From: Cristatella mucedo
Lineage: Eukaryota; Bryozoa; Phylactolaemata; Cristatellidae
Reading direction: 5' to 3'
Assembly: GCA_009760855.2 (NCBI GenBank)
Contig: WPIO01000086.1
Span: 1 to 64,000, forward strand
DNA length: 64,000 bases
Below the pieces are notes generated by a model. The model saw nothing but the letters and a program-made list of their open reading frames with translations. It had not been told where the DNA came from and made no database searches. Within the stretch, counting starts at the first letter, position 1; the number at the start of each line of letters is the position of its first letter. Position numbers and translations under genes: made by a program. Positions 54,850 through 64,000 of the stretch are shown here, piece by piece.

Positions 54850-57055
54850 TTCTATCATCCGAGTCACATTCCGAATGCTGGCAGAATTTTTAACATTCAA
54901 CATTCGTGATGTGGCTACCCAGTCAGCAAGGAGCCCAGTTCATTTCTTTGTGTACCTAAGCGAGGCAGCTATAATGCTGCCTCCCTAGAGATAACGACCA
55001 TGCTTAAACGCTGTAAACACATTAGTTTCTTGCTAATACCGACAATTTACCGAAGCAGCAGTTAAAATTCATTGCACAAAAAGTATAGCTCTGGTAATAA
55101 TAAGCACGTCAAATGCACTACCAACGTTTTGCCTGACATACCTTACACTCAATTCTTCAATGAAGGCGCTGGAGGTTTTCCACCTAAGCTGCTGTTAGAA
55201 AGCTACCGTGGGCAGTTGCCTTTATACTGCAGAATTCGCGGGCATATTCATAAACACATCGATGTTCGCAGAAAGTAAACTCACGACTGGGTGCACATTT
55301 ATTTAGGGTTTGATGCTGGTAGTCAGGACATTCCAAGCACGTTGCAAGTCAGGCTAGTATGTATGTGACATCAAGAAGGGCAATACAGATCGACACACAG
55401 GAGATATAAAGATCAGGGACATCACGACTGTTCTCCTTTGTAACTAAATGTGCCACTTCCATTTAATACTTGGTCTTGCAGACTCAGGATTGTCATGCTA
55501 CCTAGATCGGGAGGTTTTCAGTAGTTGTTAGGTTAGGTAAGCCGACATTGCTCGAGTGATGCTGTATTCAACTCCGTATCAAAATGTACAAGGCAAAGGT
55601 CAATAGTTGATGTGACATTTTTATAGCCACTGTTTGCTATGTGTATCGCCTTCTCCATTCTGTTCCTCAGCTAAACTCGTACGGCTGCGATGAAGGAACC
55701 TGTGCTGAATGACTTGTTTTACACGCGAGTCTATCAATTTTACATTTTGATTTTCAGCGGATTTTGAACTCAATTTGGTAGGCCTATAAAATAAATCTGA
55801 TATACAGTTACATCGGTAATCATAGGCGAGAGACTTTTTGAGAAATGAAAATTACCCGAAGACAGACATTAAAACAAACTAAATTGTTTAGCTGCCAGTT
55901 GTGACCTTTCCAGGCAAGCTAAAACCTTCGGACCAATAATACTTAAGAGCTTCAGGAAGCCGTTTCTCAAGAAGCAACTAGTGAAGCCAGGTTGCTAAAA
56001 ACCTGTTAGGGCGAGACATCTAACCTCTGTGAAGACCTTTATGCTCAGATGGTTGCAAAAGGTTTGGTTGTGCAGGCGATATTTAGTTTTATCTTGGTCA
56101 CACTTGTTATTCAATTAAATATTGGTTGTGAGACGGTGAGAACACAGTACTACGAGCTTCTTAAAAACGATTCCATCATCACGTAAAGTCTCGCTAGCCT
56201 CAGGTTTTCTGGTTCTCCCCTGACTTAACTTAATATGTTAACTTTAGTTGAGCAGTACATATTGTGCATCTAATAATTGTTGCGTCAAATAAGAGTTGGG
56301 TGCCCGCCTCTAAGAAACAAAAAGCAAAGTCGGTTTACCACGTCCGTTCTTTTGGCAACTCTCCGGAAGAATCATGGATGCTAAAGAATTACCATGACAG
56401 TTTTGGCCATCTCTCTAGTTTTGAAAACCGTAGTGAGCAATCTGCCAAGTAGTTACTTTAATATTCTTCTTAAAAAATTTTCGTCATGACTCTCACGTAA
56501 GAAATCGTACTGATTTTTCACTATTTTATACATTCTTCACGCATTTCGTGTAAGATTTAATTCTAGGCCTAATCGATTCTTGAGAATAGACTGAATAATT
56601 TTTCAAGCTAGCCGCCACAAGGCCAATTTGGCCTCCGTCTCATGGCAATCGTTAAGGATCGATTGGGAATGTCGCTTTGATCGAATACTTTAAACATTTG
56701 CAGCTGGGGTATTGCTGTAAATTATTCGTAGTTCGAGTGAGAAGCGACCTGTAAAGGATGCCTGCATTGCTACAGCACTAGACTAAAGTTATCGTGACTA
56801 TGCCCTTGGAGGCAAACCTAATAAATAATCGTTAACACTTTTAATCGAGCAGCAGGAGTCTACAGAAAACCGAAAGGGTGAGCTGCCATCATTTACTGCT
56901 GTAATAAGGTCTTCATTTGAGGACAGTCAGACGCAGCTACTAGACTTAAAAAACTAGCTTCACCGAGAATCTAATGTATCCCAAGGTGATATGCTTCGCC
57001 GAAAGTGAGGTAGCTTATTGAATCATCTTAGCCTTCGTCTAGAAACTCAGTTGTG
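54850..57055. other. Unassigned
   Basis: No gene recognised. The plus frame 55,072-55,278 ends 'YCRIRGHIHKHIDVRRK', similar to a phrase in the 57 and 61 kb repeats ('RGHIHKIHLDI'), so part of that repeat may start here. The plus frame 56,264-56,452 has no motif. Confidence 0.4.
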
Positions 57056-57059
57056 TGAA

Positions 57060-58015
57060 TTAGCAAACTCGTCGCTTTGGAATTAGATAATGAGGCAAAT
57101 GTTTGTCTAGTGAAAGGTCACATTCAAACACTATACCTGGATATCATGCACACGCTAAAGGAGTTGAATCTGGGTGTCTTGTTGTCTGCTGCTTGCTTCA
57201 GATGGATACTCGTTTCTTTTGTGAGACGTGACACTGTAGATGTGGCTTAACTTAAGCTATTGGCATTATTTCTGGTGCTGTCATCTAGAGGCCGGCAGAC
57301 CTTGACATGTACTCGGGGTCTCTTTCAGCGAGCATAATGGCATAGGCTGTCTCCGTAGCTTTCGCACATCGGCAGGAACAAGCCATATTTCAAGTTCTCA
57401 GTTGAAATCATTGAGACTTCACTAACCTTGTTTGCATGCAGGGTCTGAGTGTGTCACCACTAACCATGCTAGTCTTCTTGTAATTGAACATATTACGGCT
57501 AACCATTGTTTAGTGCTTCTTTTGCAGCTAGTGTAAAGTGTCTAGAAAGCGATTGATTTCTTTGATAGTGCTATTCCAAAACTGTTGCTATTGGTAATTT
57601 CACATCAGAAGCAGGTACGGCGCCCTCGTAAGACCTGTTACAAAAAGCAGGTAATTAATTGGCATGCTATTGGAAACAGATGTTGGATTTGCATCAACTG
57701 AGGGATAAATGGAAAGCACTACGATTATGATGGTAGTCTGCAGGTGCACACTATTTTGTGCTTATTCGTAGCCTTTCAACTGCAAATAGAACTGTGTCTT
57801 AGGAGACGCATGGGGGCTTTAGATTTTGCAGAGAGTACGTATCTTTTTGCAAAGATTCAGGTTGGCTGTCATGAAACATATTTCCAAAAATTTTACAAAG
57901 CCTTAATTCTTGTTCAAATATTTCAAGAATAGATCAGATCGCGTACAAAATCAGGTGTCATCAGTTATAACTTTTGAACCTTCAGATAGAATGATCCAGT
58001 TTCAAAGATCGTGGA
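57060..58015 (+). repeat. Composite repeat, copy 1
   Basis: Shares with 61,290-62,240: 'gaattagataatgaggcaaa', 'catgcacacgctaaaggagt', 'gaccttgacatgtactcggg', a LINE-A-like hairpin at 57,535 ('gtaaagtgtctagaaagcga'), then 'aagcaggtacggcgccctcg' and 'atgaaacatatttccaaaaa'. A peptide trace 'GHI..LDIM.TL..LN.GV' is kept in copies 1 and 3. It leads directly into LINE-A at 58,015. It may be the 5' part of some LINE-A elements or a separate repeat. Confidence 0.6.
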
Positions 58016-59155
58016 TCTACCAAAGGCCATGTCTATCTTCTATACAAACATTGTTGAATCACAGATGGACAATCCAGAAACACTGATGTCAACGATTAAT
58101 CGTTTTCTTAGTCCGGCAAGTAATCAAAAAAGTAACACTTCACCAAAATAAATAATGAAATACCATAGAGTCTCCCATAGAAAATTTGCTATACAAGACA
58201 TTGGAGTGAGTCGTGGCAGTCCAGCTGAACTCGTATATTGAAACTTCAAACCTTGCTACTTAGTTCCATTCTGGTTTTAGAGCTAATCACTCTACAAAGT
58301 TAGCAATGCTTCGGGTGCAGAACTTTAGAGTGCCGACTGCTGTACAGTACTTCTGCTTTTTTCGCTTGATCTTTCAGAAAATTATAATGCTATCGATTGC
58401 CAAGTCCTTCTTGAGTGCTTTTCATCTTGCCTGGGAATCACTGGCACTGCGTTGCAACGGTTCATGTCCTATCTCAATGGGAGGCTCTAGGTTATGGATG
58501 CGAATGGCCAAGATCACATACCAAACCTCTAAAATATGGGACACAGCAGGAATCTGCACTTGGTGCAGTTCTTCTTCTGAGGGATTATACTCCCCATCCT
58601 GCGGCTGTGATTACCGAGCACAATCTAAGTTTTCACTTCTACCCAGATGACACTTAGCTGTACTTTCACTTTTATCCCTAAAAGCCCTACAGCACGTCAA
58701 AATCTCCTAACTCTCATGCTGTTGGTAGTTATGAAATTTAAATGTAGTTAGTAGCAAAATTTCTTCTATCGAATAATGATAAAACAACTTACCCGTTTTG
58801 GGCAAAGCAATTGTGCTTCAGGAATCAAAGAGGCTAACACTCAAAATCGGCTTAGATAAAAGCATATCTCCTGTTGAATGTTTAGGAAATTGAGGTGTAA
58901 TGCTCCGAAGTGATATTTCGCTACAGAACCCCACCAGTCTCGCAATCTAGTCTGAATACTTTCAGCAACATAACATTGCTGAAATTCTGGTTTATAGTTA
59001 GACAGCGATTCCATATCTAAATTGGTTAATGGATCTGTGACATCCCGTCTTGGCTTCCGTAATTCACTGCTTGCTGGTCTTTTGGCCTTTTCACTCGGGT
59101 GCTTACAGCTGGTGCAAGCGTGTGCAGCTAAGCTTTTAGATAGACACACTGGAGA
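58016..59155 (+). mobile_element. LINE-A, pre-RT to C-terminal start
   Basis: Pre-RT linker at 58,030 ('gaatcacagatggacaatcc'), an internal deletion, RT motifs at 58,360-58,660 in two frames ('KYGTQQESALGAVLLL', 'LSFHFYPDDT', a YPDD box), post-YADD region, and decayed C-terminal start to ~59,155, where it stops without UTR or tail. Confidence 0.82.
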
Positions 59156-59159
59156 CATA

Positions 59160-59955
59160 TTAATCAGGTAGATCGCGGTTCTGTTTAATTACAAGGAAAC
59201 GATGTGCTACTTTAGAACATGATGGGCTGACTAACTGCAGTCGTGTAATATGACAACCGGACGTTACCAGTGGTCGTCGTGAAAGGTAAGCCAGCAATAC
59301 AAATGTGACGCTGCATTGAAGTCCATATCCTAACGAACAACGGACCGGCCATTAAGTTGCAGCAGAGTATTGTATGCAGGTGAAATGCTATGCCTACAGT
59401 CTTCGCCATTCTTCGAGCTGGTTGACTCAGTGGGTATGGTGCTGGCCCCGACCACGATGAAGGTAAATGTAATTGATGGTCAAGATCGTGGGCGTGATCT
59501 CGTGGCATACGTGATTGCTAGAATATAGAATGCATTGTATTTGCGTGCTCTACAAGAGAATTATAATACATTTGTGTATTACTATTCTTATTTTCGGCAA
59601 AAATAAATGGTGCTGCAAAAAGGCTACACGAGAAGATTAACTTGCTACGAAAGCTAGTCAACGGACTTTTTATTTGGATTCACAGTGAATTTTTACTACC
59701 ATTTTGCACATCTATGGTCAGATAGAAAATCTTCTGTAGTTCTAGAGGATATTCAAAGCCCAAAGGGTTTATAAGATATATAGTTTTTCAAAGTTACGCA
59801 TTAGGACCGAATGAGTTTAAAAATTAAGAGTTTGAGCACATGAAGAAAATACTGAGCTTGTATGCAATCGACACTAAGTAGCTGCTGGTATCTGCAAGTC
59901 GTCCTGCTAAAACTACGTTAGAGTAAGACGAATGAATTAGGTAAAACTCGTTTAA
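59160..59955. other. No recognisable gene
   Basis: The minus frame 59,212-59,508 (98 codons, His/Arg/Pro-rich) has no motif I recognise. Confidence 0.4.
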
Positions 59956-59959
59956 ATTG

Positions 59960-60665
59960 ATGTGAATCGTGTGATTTTTCTGGTGACCTTGATTGATGAC
60001 TCCGGGACTCTTTATAACAGCATAACGGCTATGGCTTTCTGAGTAGCTTTCAATGTTCCACAGGGACTAGCCTGAATGCAATTTTTGTAAATTACAGATA
60101 CTTTACTAACTTGATTGCATGCAATGGTCTGTGCATATCACCCTTAACCATGTATGCTTGACATTGAGCGTGCAACTGCTACCTATTCTATAGTGTCTTC
60201 TTTGCAGAAAATGTAAAGTGCCTAGAAAAAGACTGAGTTCTCTGAGAGTGTCGTTTCAAATGTATTGCTACTTTAATTATTACGTAAAAACAGTACAGCA
60301 TTTCCCTAAGAGCATTAAAAAAGCCGCTATTAATTCGCATGCAAATATATGTCCGACGTAAAGTTGCTTCGACGTATCGATGCATGAGAAGCACTATGAT
60401 TATGATGGCAGTCGTCAGGTGCACTCCATTCCTAGCTTATTCGTCGCTTTTTAATTGCTTACGGAACAGTGTCTTAGGAAACTCCTGCAAGCTTTTGTTT
60501 TGCTGAGAGCACATATCTTGACACAGATCCAACCCCGCTTTCATGAAACATATTTCTGAAAAAGTCAGCAGCCCTTATTGCTCCATTTAGATATTTCAAG
60601 CATAAATTGGGTCACGTGCGAAAAGCACTCTGGCATCAGAATAAGCTTTGGAACCTAAAGGTAGG
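59960..60665 (+). repeat. Composite repeat, copy 2 (left part missing)
   Basis: Starts at 'gaccttgattgatgactccg', lacking the peptide-trace module of copies 1 and 3. Continues with the LINE-A-like hairpin (60,213), 'agcactatgattatgatggc' and 'catgaaacatatttctgaaa', then runs into LINE-A. Confidence 0.6.
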
Positions 60666-61145
60666 ATGATCTGGTCATGAAAATCGTGCTCCTAACAAAG
60701 GCCATGTCTATATTTTATAAACAAATTGTTGAATAATCGATGCACAATCCAAAAATACTATTGTCGACGATCAACCATTTTCTTGACCGCCCTCATGTTA
60801 GCTCCGTACCTTATCATCATTGTGATTATCTAGACAATCGCTTGTCTAGCTTCTTTGTCCAAAAGAAAGACAAGAGGTCCATCCCAACGATAGCAGCACG
60901 TCCTGGTATGCTGTCTCTCAATTCCACGCAGCATCTAATGTTTACATTCACGGAGGGCACTAGAGACCTCGTCTTGAAGTTCACATCCATATCAAAAAGG
61001 ACAACTAGTCGTTCGGATGCTAGTCCCACTCTCTTTTTCTACGAAACATAGATCTGCTGCTGCCACGGATAACTTACATCATTGAAGTGACATTTAATTT
61101 AGATCATGTCCCAAGACCTCTCTAAAAAGACTCTAGTAAGGCCAT
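60666..61145 (+). mobile_element. LINE-A pre-RT fragment
   Basis: Open frame 60,740-61,051 covers the pre-RT region ('NPKILLSTINHFLDRPHVSS', 'RLSSFFVQKKDKRSIPTIAA'). It decays and stops at ~61,145 next to a short ACT-rich stretch. No RT. Confidence 0.8.
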
Positions 61146-61289
61146 TACTGCACACTACTACTACACTAGTACACACGACTGACCATTGCATCTTTAAGGT
61201 GACACGGTCCGTACTCTGGAAAGCTCAGTGGACGACTCAATATGCAAAATAATTGAAACGTTTGTAAAGACAACCTGTTTGTGGGAAAT

Positions 61290-62238
61290 ACAAAACTTAT
61301 AATGTCGGAATTAGATAGTGAGGCAAGTGATTGTCTAGTGAGAGGTCATATTCATAAAATACACCTAGATATTATGCAGACGCTACAGAAGTTGAATCAG
61401 GGTGTCTGGTTTTCCGCTGCTTGCTTGATAATTAAACTTGTTTTCTGGCAGAAAGGATACTGTGTATGTGGCAAACCTTAGGCTATTGACATTGTTTACC
61501 GTACCATCATCATGAGGCGGGCCGACCTTGATTAGTGACTCGGGGACTCTGTAAACCAGCATCATGCCTTTGGCTTTCTCAGTAGCTATCATCCACCGGT
61601 AGGAACTAGCCATATTTCGAATGCTAATTTTTAATCATACAGACTCTACTAACCTGAGTTTCATACAAGGTCTGTGCAAGTCACACCTAACCATGTTAAG
61701 CAAGTAGTCATTCAGGAATACCCCTAACCATTGTATGGTGCTTATTCTGCAGCAAATGTAAAGTGCCTAGAAATAGATTGAGTTTTCTGGAGGTGCTTTT
61801 TAAAATGTATTACGATTTTCAATATCATTTGAGAAGCAGGTACGGCCCCCTCGTAAGATCTGTGACAAAAAGCCCTCATTTTATTCATGCCCAAATATGG
61901 TCAAGTCGCATCAACTGAGGGATAACTTGGAAGCACTACTAATTTGATGGGAGTCTTTGGGTGCACTCCGTCCCTTGCTTATTCGTCGCCTTTCAACAGC
62001 TCTTAAACCAACGTCTTGGAAAACGCGTGCATTTATTTGATTTTTCTGAGAGTAAGTATCTTGACACAGATCCAGAAACGGTTACATGAAACATATTTCC
62101 GAAAATGTCAGTATCTCTTGTTGCCCTGTTTAGATATTTTAAGTAAAGGTGCACCAAAAAGCATGGTAGCACCAGTTTGAGCTTTGGGACCTAAATGTTT
62201 TAACATCCAATCATAAAGATCGTGCTCGTACTAAAGGC
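61290..62238 (+). repeat. Composite repeat, copy 3
   Basis: Most complete copy: peptide trace module (open frame 61,281-61,481, 'CLVRGHIHKIHLDIMQTLQK'), 'gccgaccttgattagtgact', hairpin at 61,762, 'aagcaggtacggccccctcg' and 'acatgaaacatatttccgaa', then LINE-A. The embedded LINE-A-like hairpin shows that each copy contains a retrotransposon end in its middle. Confidence 0.62.
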
Positions 62239-64000
62239 CAAGTCTCGCTTTCGTTGGAAACATTTTTGTATTACAGGGGCACAATTCACAAATGCTGACG
62301 TTGACGATTAACCGCCTTCTTAACCACTCCCATATTAGCTACTTGCATTTCAATCCCTGTGATGATCTAGCTGATTGCATCTCCTGTTTCTTTATCCAGA
62401 ACATAGACAAGATCAAGGAGTCCATCCGTACGATGGAAGCGTCCCCATGCAATTTCGTTCCTGTACAAATGCCCCATCTCAATATCTACATTCAAGCAGG
62501 TCACCAGTTACCGATATCTACAGTTCAAATCATAATGAAGGAGACTACCAGTCCTCTGGATACAATTCCTGCTGTCCTGCTTCTACGATGCGTTAACGTG
62601 CTGCTGCTGTTACATAACTAACATCATAGAATATGTCATTAGCAGCAGTTCATGTCCCATCACATTTAGGAAGAGCTTGAATCAAGACACTAATCGGGAA
62701 AGCGACATTAGGCCAAAATAACTTATACAAATACCACCCATTCTCGCTTCTAACGCTTCTCTTAAAGTCACTGGAACGAGTCGAGGCACATCAGCTAAAC
62801 TCATACATTGAAACTTCGAACTGTGCTACTGAGTTTCACTGTGTTTTTAGAGCTAATCAATTCACAGAGTTACAATTGCTTCGACTTTATAACTATGAAA
62901 TGCATACAGAGGTTAAGTATGTCTGCTTGTTACGCTTGATATTTCGGCAAATTATGGTACTAACGATAATAATAATAATAATAATTCACTTGATAAAGCA
63001 CCCTCAGGGAACTCAATCTCTCTCTAGGCGCTTTACATTTGCTGTAAAGTGAAATGCAATTGAATGGTAAGTAAAATCATGCTTGAAAAACAAACAAGAT
63101 GCATAATATGGTTAGGGGTGACATGCACAGGGTCAGCATGAAAATGTGGTTAGTGGCAGCATGCACAGTGTCAGCACCCATAGGCACATCAAAGACGAAT
63201 CACAGGGTCCCACTAAATGCTGTCCTAAATAGGTGTGTTTTTAGGTTCCTTTTAAATGTGGTCAGGTCTGAGGATGTTTTGACGCAGGTCGGGAGGGAGT
63301 TCCCGGCTTTGGGAGCATATGAACTAAATGCACGGTCTATAAAGGATTTAAGGTTTGTATGAGGTATTTCTAGACTGTTGGATTCCGAGAAGCTGGTGGT
63401 ACGATGCTTGGCCTGATCGGGTAGTATATCTGACAGATAGGCTGGAGCCATAGAATGAAGGGACCTAAAAGTGAGCGACAAAACCTTGAAGTCAATCCGT
63501 TGCTTGACTGGTAGCCAGTGCAGGTCGGCGAGAAGTGGAGTAATGGGGCAACTGCGACGCTCACGACAGACAAGCCTAGCTGCAAGTTTTGCACCAGCTG
63601 CAATCGCCTGATCGCACATGCTGGTAGGCCAGTAAGCAGTGAGTTGCAGAAGTCGAGACGGGATGTCACGAATGCATGAACTAACTTGGACGTGGTATCT
63701 ATATCGACCACCAAGTCCTGCATGAGGGCCTCTCATCTCACCTGGGAGTCACTGCCACTGCATTGCAAATGTTCAGGCCCTATCTCAAAGGGAGACTCCG
63801 GAGTATTTATGCGAATGGACAAAGATCATCTGCTGAACCTCTACAATATGGGGTACATCAAGGATCTGCCCCTAGTTCCGTTCTTCTCGGGGTTAATACT
63901 CCCCTTATTGCCACTGTGAAAGCCGAGTACAATCTAGGCTTTCACATCTATGCAGATGACACTCAGTTGTCCTTTTACATTGATCCCCGGCCCTACAACA
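62239..64000 (+). mobile_element. LINE-A, interrupted, running off the window
   Basis: Pre-RT region open at 62,292-62,621 ('FIQNIDKIKESIRTMEAS'), first RT motif at ~62,935, then an opposite-strand LINE-A insert (62,966-63,703), then RT continuing: 'DHQVLHEGLSSHLG'-like text (63,704 on) and 'GLILPLL', ending with 'FHIYADDTQLSF' at the window edge, where the YADD box is intact. Frameshifts present. Confidence 0.88.
62966..63703 (-). mobile_element. LINE-A nested insertion, well-preserved C-terminus
   Basis: A complete 3' end: AAT tail at 62,966-62,987, hairpin, UTR and an intact C-terminal domain (minus 63,200-63,736, 178 codons) with 'ADLHWLPVKQRIDFKVLSLT', 'AYLSDILPDQAKHRT', 'FIDRAFSSYAPKAGNSLPTC', 'FKRNLKTHLFR'. 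The last ~30 bases of the frame at its 5' side belong to the host LINE. The longest undisturbed LINE-A C-terminus seen here, so one of the youngest insertions. Confidence 0.92.

Noticed and set aside
60826-61029. Minus frame resembling plus frame 9,348-9,557
   Set aside because: Both are antisense readings of the LINE-A pre-RT segment.

Overview
This window looks like non-coding-rich nuclear DNA from an invertebrate animal. The evidence is canonical GT-AG introns, a secreted Kunitz-domain gene split into small exons, several families of 5'-truncated CR1/L2-like LINE retrotransposons, tRNA-derived SINEs, and long AT, CT, GA, CA and TTACA microsatellites. There are no bacterial operons, rRNA genes or intact tRNA genes. 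The phylum cannot be decided from the sequence alone. All calls come from reading and translating by eye; no database search was possible.

Most of the window is decayed mobile DNA. I use three working names. LINE-A is the dominant family: it has an endonuclease/RT ORF, a conserved 3' tail around 'gcagcaaatgtaaagcgcc', and ends in (ATT)n. LINE-B is a second family whose C-terminal ORF reads 'LTHKA..GLAPSYLAELL' and which ends in (TTACA)n. LINE-C is represented by one short fragment. Almost every copy is 5'-truncated and frameshifted. The best reading frames are at 33.3-33.8 kb (RT core) and 63.2-63.7 kb (C-terminal domain).

Layout: 0-14 kb holds LINE-A and LINE-B fragments in both orientations, a SINE, a degenerate TTTAGGG-like tract and a small CpG-rich patch. 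14-25.6 kb holds a LINE-A copy followed by an old, diverged tandem duplication of a roughly 3.8 kb unit of unknown nature; parts of that unit recur at 4.5-6.7 and 15.9-16.75 kb. A much younger duplication of about 2.35 kb is found at 16.75-19.10 and 33.92-36.26 kb. 25.7-37 kb holds LINE-A and LINE-B copies, CA and TA repeats, a signal-peptide exon at 30.2 kb and a few candidate exons. 37.8-41.7 kb holds LINE-A pieces around two minus-strand candidate exons and a minisatellite. 41.8-43.9 kb is a decayed, AT-rich, formerly coding tract of unknown origin. 46.8-54.8 kb is the most gene-like part. On the minus strand it has the Kunitz gene (51.8-52.4 kb) plus several exon candidates with good splice sites, cysteines and compatible phases, interleaved with LINEs. 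57-64 kb has three copies of another composite repeat, each leading into LINE-A sequence, and ends in a LINE-A interrupted by an oppositely oriented LINE-A.

The one gene I would defend firmly is the Kunitz gene. The other exon calls are hypotheses from splice sites and reading frames and need transcript evidence.
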